From contig CAINED010000012.1 in NCBI GenBank assembly GCA_903847605.1, forward strand, positions 91,150 to 155,149: a stretch of DNA of 64,000 bases. Direction: 5' to 3'. The stretch comes from an uncultured Hyphomicrobiales bacterium. Its GTDB lineage: Bacteria; Pseudomonadota; Alphaproteobacteria; Rhizobiales; Beijerinckiaceae. The translations under genes were made by a program, and so were the position numbers. Below are positions 22,536-30,997 of the stretch, piece by piece. Under the pieces are notes generated by a model that was not told where the DNA came from, made no database searches, and saw only the letters and a program-made list of their open reading frames with translations. Every line of letters starts with the position of its first letter. Position 1 is the first letter of the stretch.

Positions 22536-23777
22536 ATGTTGAAAGTCTTGAAAGCAAATCGCGCAGTCGTCGCGGCATTGGCGTTCGGCGCCTCGCTGAG
22601 CGCGATCGCCTCCGCGACTGCCAATCCCGGCATGCCCGGCGGCATGCCTCCAGGCCCCGGCCAGATGGGCCAGCCCGGCCCACAGGCGAGCCAGGAAAAC
22701 GAAGTGCAGCAGGTGCTGGCGAAATACGGCCAGTTCTTCAAGCACGACAAATACGGCGACGTATGGAAGCCGATGCAGGTCGCGCAGAACTGGCGTCCCT
22801 ACGAACCCTGCCACTGGGTCTACAACCAGCAGATGCAGAGCTGGTTCTTCGACGACAAGACCGAATGGGGTTCGATCGTCCATCACTATGGCCGCTGGAC
22901 GCTCGACCAGCAGCACGGCTGGATCTGGGTGCCCGGAAGCGAATTCAGCCCCGGCTGGGTTTCGTGGGAAATGCGCGGCGACCAGGTCGGCTGGGCGCCC
23001 CTGCCTCCCGAACAGGACGCGGCGACAGTTCAGTCTGCCGAGTTCAAGAACGATCCGAACCTCTGGACGTTCGTCGCCTTCGCGTCGCTCGGCCAGGGCT
23101 GCGCCGGCGCGGCTCCGCCGCCCCCGCAACCGCGCGCCATGGCGCCGATGCCGGCCCCGATGCCCGCAGTCGGCGGCGGCTATGTGAGCGGCGGCTATAG
23201 CGGCGGCTATAGTGGTGGCTACGTCAGCGGCGGTTATGTCGGTGGCTACGTGCCCGGCAAGATCGTAATTGTCCACGGCTGCTGGAGCCATCCGAAATGG
23301 TGTTCCTGGTGGCACGGCAAGAACTGGCATTGGCCGAAATGGCACGGCCCGCACGGTCAAGGCCCGCACGGCTGCAAGGCGGCATGGTGCATCGGCGGCA
23401 AGCACCCCGGTGGCAATGGCCCCAATGGCCAGGGCCCGAACGGTGGAAAGCAGCCCGGACCTGACCAGAAGTGCGGCATCAACGGCAAGCTTTGCACCGG
23501 GGCCTTCCCGCACAAGACCTATCCGTTGATCGGGCAGGCTCCGAACTGGAACAAGAACTTCCCACACAAGCCGAACATCGGACACAAGCCGATCCCGAAC
23601 CGGTTCGTGAACAACGGCCCGCGCTTCAATCACCGCTTCACGATGAACCAGCCGCGGTTCAATCATCGCCCGATGCACTTCCAGCAGCGGTCCATGGCTC
23701 CGAGGCAGAACTTCGCGCCGCGCATGTCGAACGGTGGCGGAATGCGCTTCGCCGGTGGCGGAATGCGTCGCCGCTGA
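22536..23777 (+). CDS. Secreted DUF6600-like protein with Trp/His/Gly-rich region
   Basis: From ATG 22536 (AAGGA upstream) the protein has 413 residues. MLKVLKANRAVVAALAFGASLSAIASATA is a signal peptide. The middle holds aromatic repeats typical of DUF6600-type proteins: WRPYEPCHWVYNQQMQSWFF, then YGRWTLDQQHGWIWVPGSEF and WVSWEMRGDQVGWAPLPPE. Next come a Gly/Tyr/Val repeat (GGYVSGGYSGGYSGGY), a stretch very rich in Trp, His, Lys and Cys (CWSHPKWCSWWHGKNWHW), Gly/Asn repeats, and an Arg/Asn/Phe/Met-rich tail. Export is clear. Metal, glycan or surface binding is possible but unproved. A terminator follows. Confidence 0.75.
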   Translation: MLKVLKANRAVVAALAFGASLSAIASATANPGMPGGMPPGPGQMGQPGPQASQENEVQQVLAKYGQFFKHDKYGDVWKPMQVAQNWRPYEPCHWVYNQQMQSWFFDDKTEWGSIVHHYGRWTLDQQHGWIWVPGSEFSPGWVSWEMRGDQVGWAPLPPEQDAATVQSAEFKNDPNLWTFVAFASLGQGCAGAAPPPPQPRAMAPMPAPMPAVGGGYVSGGYSGGYSGGYVSGGYVGGYVPGKIVIVHGCWSHPKWCSWWHGKNWHWPKWHGPHGQGPHGCKAAWCIGGKHPGGNGPNGQGPNGGKQPGPDQKCGINGKLCTGAFPHKTYPLIGQAPNWNKNFPHKPNIGHKPIPNRFVNNGPRFNHRFTMNQPRFNHRPMHFQQRSMAPRQNFAPRMSNGGGMRFAGGGMRRR

Positions 23778-23799
23778 TCTGGCAGAAGTGACCAAAACG

Positions 23800-23836
23800 G
23801 AAGCCGGTGGCCACGCCACCGGCTTTCTACATTTTT
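23800..23836 (+). terminator. Rho-independent terminator
   Basis: AGCCGGTGGC (23802-23811) pairs with GCCACCGGCT (23815-23824), followed by TTCTACATTTTT. It ends the DUF6600-like transcript. Confidence 0.85.
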
Positions 23837-23889
23837 AATTTGTTCTTTTCATCTAAAAACATTGAATTTTGTGAATATGGTGCTATTTA

Positions 23890-25017
23890 TTGGCGAACAG
23901 CTCTCCGACCGGGGCTTGGCCCCAGAGTTTCGCCGTGACCGAAGCGTTTTCCGCCCTCTTCTCAGACCCTCGCCTCGCCGTTGCCGCTGCGGCCGCCGTG
24001 ATCGGCATCGCCTTTGGCGTGCTGTCGGAAAGTTCGCAACTCTGTCTTTTCGGCGGTTTGCGCGAAGCGCGCGAGCATCGTTCCGGCAGCCGTCTTGCGG
24101 CTTATGCGATGGCGGCCCTCGCGGCCCTCGCGGCGACGCAAGCGCTGATCGCATTTGCCGGTGTCGAACTCAAGGCTTCGGTCTATCTCAGCGTCGCGTC
24201 GGCCTTGCCGGGCATTGTCATCGGCGGTCTCGTGTTCGGCTTCGGAGCGGCTCTCGCCCGCGGTTGCGCCGGGCGTCTGACGATTCTGGCTGCGTCGGGC
24301 AACCTGCGGGCGCTGACGGTGATCCTTGTTCTGGGCCTTGCCGGTTACGCCACAATGCGCGGCATTCTCGCGCCGGTGCGCCTGCCGATCGAAGCCGTTG
24401 CGAAGCCTGCAGCCGCTGTGCCCGATCTCGTTACTGCATCGGGTCTCGGCAACGCCGCGCGGATCGCAATAGCAATTGTGGCGATCGGCGCGGCGCTGCT
24501 GCTCGTGCGCATCGCCGGTTACTATCGTGCCGCCGCGGCCATCGGCGTCGGCATTCTCGTTGCGGCGGGATGGGCGGCGTCGGCCATTCTGGGCGATGAT
24601 GGCCTCGAGCAATTGCAGCCATGGACGGCGACTTTCGTCGCGCCGCTTTCGAACGGCCTGCAATATCTGATGACCTTCACCGGCGCGAAGATCGATTTCG
24701 GTGTCGCATTCGTCGCCGGTGTTCTCGTTGGCGCGCTGCTCTCTTCGCTCGCAGGCGGACGCTTCCGGTTGCATTCGTTTGAAAGTCCGCGCCAGACGCT
24801 GCGCTACCTGCTCGGCGGGCTGATGATGGGCTTCGGCGGTGTGCTTGCGCTGGGTTGCACGACCGGGCAGGGATTTGCAGGCGTATCGGTGCTGGCGCCC
24901 GCCTCCTTCGCCGCCATCGCCTCGATCTCCGCGGGCATGTGGCTCGGCCTGCTCTACGACGCGCGAAAGACCGCAGGGGCGACGATCGCATCCACACCTG
25001 CGACCGCCAAGGCGTAA
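23890..25017 (+). CDS. YeeE/YedE-family (sulfur/thiosulfate) transporter
   Basis: The protein has about 375 residues and nine or ten hydrophobic helices. Family signature cysteines appear in SSQLCLFGG, ALARGCAGR and VLALGCTTGQG. These match the YeeE/YedE (TsuA-like) transporters, in which conserved cysteines pass thiosulfate or other sulfur species across the inner membrane. Both halves carry a G-C-x-x-G-type motif, as in full-length two-repeat members. The start is uncertain: TTG at 23890 or GTG at 23935, neither with a strong Shine-Dalgarno. The gene ends 3 bp before the convergent VWA gene. No sulfurtransferase partner (TusA-like) is adjacent. Confidence 0.85.
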   Translation: MANSSPTGAWPQSFAVTEAFSALFSDPRLAVAAAAAVIGIAFGVLSESSQLCLFGGLREAREHRSGSRLAAYAMAALAALAATQALIAFAGVELKASVYLSVASALPGIVIGGLVFGFGAALARGCAGRLTILAASGNLRALTVILVLGLAGYATMRGILAPVRLPIEAVAKPAAAVPDLVTASGLGNAARIAIAIVAIGAALLLVRIAGYYRAAAAIGVGILVAAGWAASAILGDDGLEQLQPWTATFVAPLSNGLQYLMTFTGAKIDFGVAFVAGVLVGALLSSLAGGRFRLHSFESPRQTLRYLLGGLMMGFGGVLALGCTTGQGFAGVSVLAPASFAAIASISAGMWLGLLYDARKTAGATIASTPATAKA

Positions 25018-25020
25018 GCT

Positions 25021-26196
25021 TTACCGCACCAGTTCGCGCATGGCCTCGTCGAGCCCCGGTAGAGTGAGTGGATACATGCGTCCGCTCATCAGCTTCTGGA
25101 CGATCCCGACGGACACCGTATAGCGCCACTGATTACGCGGCAGCGGATTGAGCCACACCGCATGCGGCCATGTGCGCAACGCGCGCTCCATCCAGACCGC
25201 GCCGGCTTCTTCGTTGTGATGTTCGACCGATGCGCCGGCCGCCATGATCTCCCAAGGCGACATCGACGCATCGCCGACAAAGACGACCTTGTAATCGTTG
25301 CCGTAGGTGTGCAGCACGTCCCATGTTGGCGTACGCTCGGTATGGCGGCGCTGGTTCGATTTCCACAGGCGCTCGTAGAGACAGTTGTGGAAATAGAAAT
25401 AGTGCATGTGCTTGAACTCGGCGCGCGCAGCCGAAAAGAGTTCTTCCACCTGCTTGATGTGCCAGTCCATCGAGCCGCCGATGTCGAAGAACAGCAGCAC
25501 CTTCACTGCATTGCGCCGTTCCGGCCGCATCTGCACGTCGAGCCAGCCCTTGTGCGCGGTTTCGCGGATGGTGCCGTCGAGGTCGAATTCGTCCGGCGCG
25601 CCCGTGCGCGCGAACTTGCGTAACCGGCGCAGCGCAACCTTGATATTGCGCGTGCCAATTTCAACGTCGTCGTCGAGATCCTTGTAGACGCGCCTGTCCC
25701 AGACTTTCACGGCGCGGCGATTGCGGCTCTCGTCCTGCCCTATGCGCACGCCCTCGGGATTATAGCCATAGGCCCCGAAGGGCGACGTGCCCGCCGTTCC
25801 GATCCACTTGTTGCCGCCCTGATGGCGGCCCTTCTGTTCCTCGAGGCGCTTCTTGAGCGTCTCCATGAGCTTGTCCCAGCCCATCGCCTCGAGCTGCGCT
25901 TTCTCTTCGTCGGATAGATATTTTTCCGCGAGCTTCTTCAGCCATTCCTCGGGAATCTGCTGCGCCTCCAGGGCATCCAGCAGGGATTCGAGCCCCTTGA
26001 ATACGGTACCGAAGACGCGATCGAACTTGTCGAGATTGCGCTCGTCCTTCACCAGCACCGTGCGCGCGAGATAATAGAAATCCTCGACGGACTTGCCGGC
26101 GAGATCGCGATCCAGCGCATCCATGAGCATGAGATATTCGCGCAGTGTGACCGGCACCTGCGCATCCCGGAGAGCAGTGAAGAAGTTCAGGAACAT
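25021..26196 (-). CDS. VWA-domain (CoxE-like) protein
   Basis: The 391-residue protein has an N-terminal helical region (FLNFFTALRDAQVPVTLREYLMLMDALD), an Arg-rich middle (NIKVALRRLRKFARTG), and a C-terminal von Willebrand A domain with the MIDAS segment LLFFDIGGSMD, where the usual DxSxS is DxGxS. It is the CoxE-like partner of MoxR AAA ATPases, which act together as metal-dependent chaperones for enzyme maturation. The MoxR gene lies on the other strand at 30998, about 4.8 kb away, with a toxin-antitoxin pair and five other genes between. This gene is convergent with the sulfur transporter. Confidence 0.9.
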   Translation of the reverse strand: MFLNFFTALRDAQVPVTLREYLMLMDALDRDLAGKSVEDFYYLARTVLVKDERNLDKFDRVFGTVFKGLESLLDALEAQQIPEEWLKKLAEKYLSDEEKAQLEAMGWDKLMETLKKRLEEQKGRHQGGNKWIGTAGTSPFGAYGYNPEGVRIGQDESRNRRAVKVWDRRVYKDLDDDVEIGTRNIKVALRRLRKFARTGAPDEFDLDGTIRETAHKGWLDVQMRPERRNAVKVLLFFDIGGSMDWHIKQVEELFSAARAEFKHMHYFYFHNCLYERLWKSNQRRHTERTPTWDVLHTYGNDYKVVFVGDASMSPWEIMAAGASVEHHNEEAGAVWMERALRTWPHAVWLNPLPRNQWRYTVSVGIVQKLMSGRMYPLTLPGLDEAMRELVR

Positions 26197-26270
26197 AGGG
26201 GCAAGTTAGCGCTTCGCAATTCCCATGGAAATAGCAGACTGAGCCTTTCCATTTGCCCGCAAAATTGATA

Positions 26271-26289
26271 TTAAGCTAGTTAAGCTGGT
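26271..26289 (+). promoter_or_regulatory. Direct-repeat candidate operator of the toxin-antitoxin operon
   Basis: TTAAGCTAG and TTAAGCTGG are tandem 9-base repeats differing by one base, ending 16 bp before the antitoxin start. Antitoxins of the Phd/YefM type repress their own promoters at such repeated sites, so an operator is inferred. Confidence 0.45.
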
Positions 26290-26305
26290 TTTAGGAACGG
26301 GCCCT

Positions 26306-26557
26306 ATGCGCGAAATCGGAGCTTTCGAGGCCAAGAACACCTTGGGCAGCCTTCTGGATATGGTTCAGAAGGGCGAGGAAATCGTGATCACCCGTCACGG
26401 TAAACCCGTCGCGCGGCTTATTCCCGAGGAGGGGCGAGGCGAGCGGGCGCGCGCCAGAAAAGCGGCTGCCGACATTCGCGAGCTTGCGCGAAAAGCAAAA
26501 CTTGGAACGTTCGACTGGGACGAGTGGAAAGCCTTTCGCGATGAGGGCCGTCGATGA
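26306..26557 (+). CDS. Phd/YefM-family antitoxin
   Basis: The 83-residue protein begins MREIGAFEAKNTLGSLLDMVQKGEEIVITRHGKPVARLIP, the complete Phd/YefM DNA-binding fold (A-K-N-x-L-x-x-L-L, then I-T-R-H-G-K-P-V-A). The C-terminal part ARKAKLGTFDWDEWKAFRDEGRR is the flexible toxin-binding tail. It should bind and neutralise the VapC-like toxin and repress the operon. The start has AGGA at 8 bases. Its last codons overlap the toxin start by 4 bases (ATGA), a typical toxin-antitoxin coupling. Confidence 0.93.
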   Translation: MREIGAFEAKNTLGSLLDMVQKGEEIVITRHGKPVARLIPEEGRGERARARKAAADIRELARKAKLGTFDWDEWKAFRDEGRR

Positions 26558-26967
26558 GCATAGTCATCGACAGCTCCATCGCTCTCGCATGGCTCTACCC
26601 GGATGAACAAATGCCCGGCAGTAACGACATCGTCGACATTGTCGTCGAACGCGGCGCTGTCGTTCCTTCGCTATGGTTCGTCGAAGTCGCCAATGCCTTG
26701 ACCATGTCGTTGCGCAGAAAGCGCATCAGCGCAATTCAGAGAAAGTCGTTTCTTCGCGCATTATCGAATCTCGATATTGTTAGCGACGATCATATGGCAA
26801 CTCACGCGTGGACAGCGACGTTGGAACTGGCCGATATCCACGCGCTCACTCTTTACGACGCAACCTACCTTGAACTTGCCCAGCGCAGGCGCCTGCCTCT
26901 CGCAACTCTGGACAAGGATCTGAGACGAGCAGCAGGGCACGCTGGCGTGGGACTTCTGCCCGAGTAA
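26554..26967 (+). CDS. vapC: PIN-domain ribonuclease toxin (VapC-like)
   Basis: The 137-residue protein has the PIN fold with the acidic catalytic set D6 (VIDSSIALAW), E44 (WFVEVANAL), D102 (LYDATYLELA) and D120 (LATLDKDL). VapC toxins cleave specific RNAs, often tRNA, in a magnesium-dependent way. All key residues are present, so the toxin looks intact. It is coupled to the Phd-type antitoxin by a 4-base overlap. The region is less GC-rich than its neighbours, consistent with mobility. Confidence 0.94.
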   Translation: MSIVIDSSIALAWLYPDEQMPGSNDIVDIVVERGAVVPSLWFVEVANALTMSLRRKRISAIQRKSFLRALSNLDIVSDDHMATHAWTATLELADIHALTLYDATYLELAQRRRLPLATLDKDLRRAAGHAGVGLLPE

Positions 26968-26984
26968 AGTTGACCGAAGGCAAT

Positions 26985-27084
26985 AGCATCGCGCGAAAAA
27001 GTGGATCCCGGTTTTTCGCGATAGCGATGCTATAAATATCTCGAATCGATCAGCTTATGCGCCATTAAACGATTCCGTTTAATG
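26985..27084. repeat. Intergenic hairpins after the toxin gene
   Basis: A long imperfect dyad pairs AGCATCGC/GCGAAAAA (26985-27000) with TTTTTCGC/GCGATGCT (27012-27031), around GTGGATCCCGG. This is a frequent Rhizobiales intergenic element. A second dyad, CATTAAACG (27063-27071) and CGTTTAATG (27076-27084), follows. They sit between convergent genes and can end transcription. Confidence 0.6.
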
Positions 27085-27115
27085 ACGCGCTGATCTAGCG
27101 TCGGCCATTCTTGCG

Positions 27116-27859
27116 TCACAGGCCGAATGATCCGCCGCCGTTCACCGCCAGAATCTCCCCGTCGATATAGCTGGCTGCGTCCGATACTAGGAATACAGCT
27201 GCCGCGGCGATTTCTTCGGGCCTTCCGATCGAGCCGGTCAGGGTGCGTTCGGCAACCTTGGCAAGCGCGACCTCGTCATACTCAGCTGTCATCGCCGTCT
27301 GCGTTGCGCCGGGACTTACAGCATTCACGCGAATTCCGGACGGCGCGAGCGAGCGCGCCAGTGCCCGCGTCAGGCCGATGATCGCCGCCTTGGACGAGAC
27401 ATAGGCTGCTCCGCCCCGCCCGTGACCGCCAACGCCCGAAACGCTGATCGAACCGGAGGAGGCGAGCACGATGGCCCCGCCTCCGGTCTTCTCCATGGCG
27501 AGCGCCGCGGCCTGCGCCATCAGGAAGGAGCCCGTGACGTTGACGCTCAGCGTGCGGTTGAATTCCTCTGCATCGAGTTCGCGCCACGTCTTCGTCGAGT
27601 GAATTGCCGCCATGTGGATGAGACCATCGACACGGCCGTATGCGCGCTCGGCAGTCGCCACGGCGTTTCTACAATCTTCGGGCTTGGAAACGTCGGCCTT
27701 TGCAGTCACAAGATGCGAGCCAGTTCCACCGATTGCGCCTGCATCGATCGGGTCGCGATCGACGGCGCAAACCTTGTAGCCCTGTTGTACGAGCGTCTTC
27801 ATGCAGGCCGCGCCGATTCCGCTGGCCGCTCCCGTGACGATGATAACTTTCTCGGTCAC
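27116..27859 (-). CDS. SDR-family oxidoreductase
   Basis: The 247-residue protein is a classical short-chain dehydrogenase: TGAASGIG (coenzyme site), the catalytic serine in VLASSGS, YVSSK (YxxxK), and NAVSPGATQT. The acidic residue after the second strand (VDRDP) favours NAD. Its alcohol or ketone substrate is unknown. It starts at GTG 27859 after GGGAG and lies downstream of the amidohydrolase with a gap of about 70 bp on the same strand, so a two-gene operon is likely. Confidence 0.9.
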   Translation of the reverse strand: MTEKVIIVTGAASGIGAACMKTLVQQGYKVCAVDRDPIDAGAIGGTGSHLVTAKADVSKPEDCRNAVATAERAYGRVDGLIHMAAIHSTKTWRELDAEEFNRTLSVNVTGSFLMAQAAALAMEKTGGGAIVLASSGSISVSGVGGHGRGGAAYVSSKAAIIGLTRALARSLAPSGIRVNAVSPGATQTAMTAEYDEVALAKVAERTLTGSIGRPEEIAAAAVFLVSDAASYIDGEILAVNGGGSFGL

Positions 27860-27930
27860 GCGTTACTCCCTGTAATCCAGATAGAACATGTCAACGAGTT
27901 CGTTCTGACGCTTCGGACTCGTGCCAATCG

Positions 27931-28890
27931 TCAGGCTTTCGCCAGTCGCGGAAACAGCTTCAGCGCATTATTGCGATCGACATTCGCGCGCGCTGCGCCC
28001 TGCAGACCCGCATAGTTCTCGTAGCCCTTCGTTTCCGATGCGGCGAGATCCTCGGAAATATAGGGATAATCCGTGCCGAAGAGCACCCGGCCTGGATCTA
28101 CAAAAGCCAGCAGCGCATCGAGCGGCGCCTTGTCTCCGGAAAGCGCGGTGTCGTACCAGAACTGCTTGATGTAATGCAGCGCGCCCTTGGGATAATTGCC
28201 CTGCTGCTTCGTCTTCTTGTCGAACAGCGAAATGCGGTGCGCAAGCATCGGCAATGTGCCGCCGGAATGGGAGAGTATGAAAGGAATGTCCGGCAGCTTT
28301 TCCATCACGCCATTGAAGATGAGATTGGTCGCGACCCTCGTCGTCTCGAAGGGATAGTCGATCAGCATGCGCGGAATATCCCAGCCCTTCGCCTCGACGC
28401 CCGGCGGATAACAGGGGTGAATGAACGTGACCATCTTTCGGCGGTTCAGTTCTTCATAGACCGGCCAGAACACGGGATGGCCGATATAGCGATCGTCGAC
28501 GCTGGTGAGCAGGCACACGCCATCGAGCTTCAACTCGTCCTGAATACGGCCGATCTCCGCCACGGAAGCCTCGACATCCGGCAACGGCAGGAAACCGAAA
28601 GCGCCGAAGCGTGCCGGGTTCTTCGCAACCAGTTCGGCCAGCCAGTCGTTGAAGCGCCGCGCCAGCTGACGCGTCTGCGCGACGTCGCCAAAATAGATGC
28701 CGGGCGACGTGAAAGAAAAGATCGTCGTCGCGATGCCCAGTTCGTCCATCAGCTTCAGCGACTTGTCTTCCGACCAGTCGGGAAAGGCCGTGTAAGCCGA
28801 ACCGGTTATGCCGACCGAGCGCTGCACGTCCTTGTAAAATTCCGGCAGAACATGGTGATGAACGTCGATCTTGCCGCCACTTGCGGACAT
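27931..28890 (-). CDS. Amidohydrolase (ACMSD-like decarboxylase family)
   Basis: From ATG 28890, which stands 5 bases after GGAGG, the protein has 319 residues. Metal ligands are visible: IDVHHHVLP (HxH type), FIHPCY, LSHSGGTLP, and the late aspartate in LFGTDYPY. This pattern belongs to the amidohydrolase_2 group that includes 2-amino-3-carboxymuconate-6-semialdehyde decarboxylase and other non-oxidative decarboxylases or hydrolases of aromatic and carboxylic compounds. The exact substrate is unknown. The following SDR may handle its product. Confidence 0.88.
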   Translation of the reverse strand: MSASGGKIDVHHHVLPEFYKDVQRSVGITGSAYTAFPDWSEDKSLKLMDELGIATTIFSFTSPGIYFGDVAQTRQLARRFNDWLAELVAKNPARFGAFGFLPLPDVEASVAEIGRIQDELKLDGVCLLTSVDDRYIGHPVFWPVYEELNRRKMVTFIHPCYPPGVEAKGWDIPRMLIDYPFETTRVATNLIFNGVMEKLPDIPFILSHSGGTLPMLAHRISLFDKKTKQQGNYPKGALHYIKQFWYDTALSGDKAPLDALLAFVDPGRVLFGTDYPYISEDLAASETKGYENYAGLQGAARANVDRNNALKLFPRLAKA

Positions 28891-29019
28891 GGTTTCCTCC
28901 AATGTTTTCTTGGCCGCATTCGCGGCAATCCTGCTTGTTCTGGATCATGGCAGGCAGACGCGCAAGCGAATCCTATTGTACGAATCGCATAGAATACCGG
29001 CGATTCTCTGGAGATGATC

Positions 29020-29352
29020 ATGTTACCGAGCCGCTTCCTGCTCCTTGCAGTCGCGCTGCCGCTTGTTGCGCCTGCGCCAGCGGACGCCTCGGCGCGGCGC
29101 GGACAGGTCATCGCAAAGCAGCAATGCGCGGGTTGTCACGCCATCGGCCGCACGGGAAAAAGCCCGCTCGCCAAGGCCCCGCCTCTGCGCACGCTGACTG
29201 AAAAATACCCGCTCGAAAACCTCGAGGAAGCCTTCGCCGAAGGCATAGTCGTCAGCCACAATGCGCCGGAAATGCCGGCCTTCGAGATGGAGCCGCGGCA
29301 GATCGCCGACCTCATTGATTTCCTGAAAAGCCTGCGCCCAAAACGCCGGTGA
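29020..29352 (+). CDS. Small secreted c-type cytochrome
   Basis: From ATG 29020 (a GGAG lies 6 bases before) the protein has 110 residues; an ATG at 29014 is too near the Shine-Dalgarno. The signal peptide ends near ADASA. The haem motif is CAGCH and a methionine ligand lies in NAPEMPAFEM. It is a class I cytochrome of about 85 mature residues that should shuttle electrons in the periplasm. Its partner enzyme is not evident. The 3' end is 3 bp from the convergent kinase gene. Confidence 0.9.
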   Translation: MLPSRFLLLAVALPLVAPAPADASARRGQVIAKQQCAGCHAIGRTGKSPLAKAPPLRTLTEKYPLENLEEAFAEGIVVSHNAPEMPAFEMEPRQIADLIDFLKSLRPKRR

Positions 29353-29355
29353 GCA

Positions 29356-30858
29356 TCAGCCTTCGAAAAGGTGCGCCGACGCGCCCGCCGCCGTTTCCTC
29401 CAGCGAGCCCGCAGCGCTGACGCGTTGCCAATCGAGCGCGCCCGGGTCGTCGGCGACCTGCCGGTCGAGAACGGCGAGTGTTGCATCCGAGGGATCGTTA
29501 CGGCGGGACGCCACGCGGGCAGCCAGCACATCGCGTGGCGCGTCCAGCCATAATCCGTCGAACCGCGCCTTTGCATAATGTGCAACGGCTTCCATCGCCG
29601 CGCGCTCGTCGGGTTTCAGAAACACGCCATCGGCGACCACGCTCCAGCCGCCCGCCAGCACGCGCACAGCCTGAACCCGCTGCTCGGCATAAACGCGCTG
29701 CGAGGATTGCAGCGTGTAGGCCTCCGCAGGCAGCGGCGATTCCGGCGCGATCCCCGCAAGCTGTTTGCGCAGGCGATCGGTCGACAGAATGCGCGCGCCC
29801 GGCGGCAGGTCGATGCGGGCCGCAAGAATGGCCGCAACGCTCGACTTGCCGGAACCGCTGAGCCCGCCGACGGCGACGAGACGCGGTTCGTGTCCTTGCA
29901 GGAGATCGAGCGCAAGATCGAGATAGTCTCGCGCCTCGCCGATCTTGCGCACGTCCTCGCCGGCGGAAGCCGCGCCCACATGCGCGCGCACGGCGGCGCG
30001 AACCGCCATCAGAAAAGGCAGCAAGGCGAGCGCCGTATCGTCGCCGGTTTCGTCGACATAGCGGTTGAAGACCAGATTGGCCTCGCGCTTCAATCCGCGA
30101 TGGACGAGATCCATCAGCAGGAAGGCGAGGTCGTAAAGAACATCCGTCGTCGCCAGCGCTTCGTCGAATTCGAGGCAATCGAACAACACCGGCTTGCCCT
30201 CGAACATGCAGATGTTGCGCAAATGCAAATCGCCATGCCCGCGCCGCACGAAGCCCTGCTCGCCGCGATGATCGAGCAGGACGCGAAACTGGTCGAGCCG
30301 CATGTGGCAGAGATTGAAGAGCCGCGTGAGTTTCGATGGATCGAAGATGCGCGACTCGGAAAACCCGCCCTCGTTGGCCGCCAATGCCGCCTCGATCGCA
30401 TCCGATCCCCTGATGTCCGCGTTTCGTTCTGCCGTCGCATGAAATCGCGCGATCTCGCGCGCAAGCTGTGTGAGTATGGGAGTCGTGAGCCGGCCTTCTT
30501 GCGCCATCGCATCGAAGAGATCGCTCTGTTCGAAGCGGCGCATCTCGACAACCGCATCGGCAAACTCGCCCTGACCGTCGAAAGCGAGCGCGCCCGTCTC
30601 ATCGCGAACAATGCGGCGCACGGCGAGATAGAGCGAGGGGGCCGTTCGCCTGTTGAGCGCCAGCTCGGTTTCGCAGGCCGCCAAACGCAAGTCCGGCGTC
30701 GAGAAATCGAGATAGGGGAGTTCGACCGCGCGCTTCAGCTTGAAGACCCGATCAGGACCGATAACGACAGTGGAAATATGCGTGTCGATGCGGCGCGTTT
30801 CCCCGGCGGCGGCGCCCTCCAGAAACGCAACAATATCCGACTGATCCTGCACCTGCAT
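29356..30858 (-). CDS. APH-like/P-loop kinase fusion protein (COG2187-COG0645 type)
   Basis: From ATG 30858 (GGAG nearby) the protein has 500 residues. The N-terminal two thirds resemble aminoglycoside phosphotransferase-type kinases, with RGHGDLHLRNICMFEGKPVLFD (catalytic HGDLHxxN). The last third is a separate P-loop kinase with GGLSGSGKSSVAAILAARI. Such fusions are conserved and poorly characterised; small-molecule kinase activity is inferred. It is divergent from the MoxR gene, with about 140 bp between starts, and convergent with the cytochrome. Genes of this kind often accompany MoxR/CoxE pairs. Confidence 0.87.
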   Translation of the reverse strand: MQVQDQSDIVAFLEGAAAGETRRIDTHISTVVIGPDRVFKLKRAVELPYLDFSTPDLRLAACETELALNRRTAPSLYLAVRRIVRDETGALAFDGQGEFADAVVEMRRFEQSDLFDAMAQEGRLTTPILTQLAREIARFHATAERNADIRGSDAIEAALAANEGGFSESRIFDPSKLTRLFNLCHMRLDQFRVLLDHRGEQGFVRRGHGDLHLRNICMFEGKPVLFDCLEFDEALATTDVLYDLAFLLMDLVHRGLKREANLVFNRYVDETGDDTALALLPFLMAVRAAVRAHVGAASAGEDVRKIGEARDYLDLALDLLQGHEPRLVAVGGLSGSGKSSVAAILAARIDLPPGARILSTDRLRKQLAGIAPESPLPAEAYTLQSSQRVYAEQRVQAVRVLAGGWSVVADGVFLKPDERAAMEAVAHYAKARFDGLWLDAPRDVLAARVASRRNDPSDATLAVLDRQVADDPGALDWQRVSAAGSLEETAAGASAHLFEG

Positions 30859-30997
30859 GCACAGCTCCGCGCGATCAATGCAGCACGTTCGCAACCTCGG
30901 AGCAATGCCGCTTTCCGCCTCACGTAACCGCGAAAGACCGCGCCTTGCCCCGCGCCGCGGCAAGTGCCAATTTACGCTTCTCCAACGGAAGAGTTCC

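Noticed and set aside
28886..28902. Start of the amidohydrolase at TTG 28902
   Set aside because: That TTG lies within the GGAGG ribosome site itself; ATG 28890 has ideal spacing.
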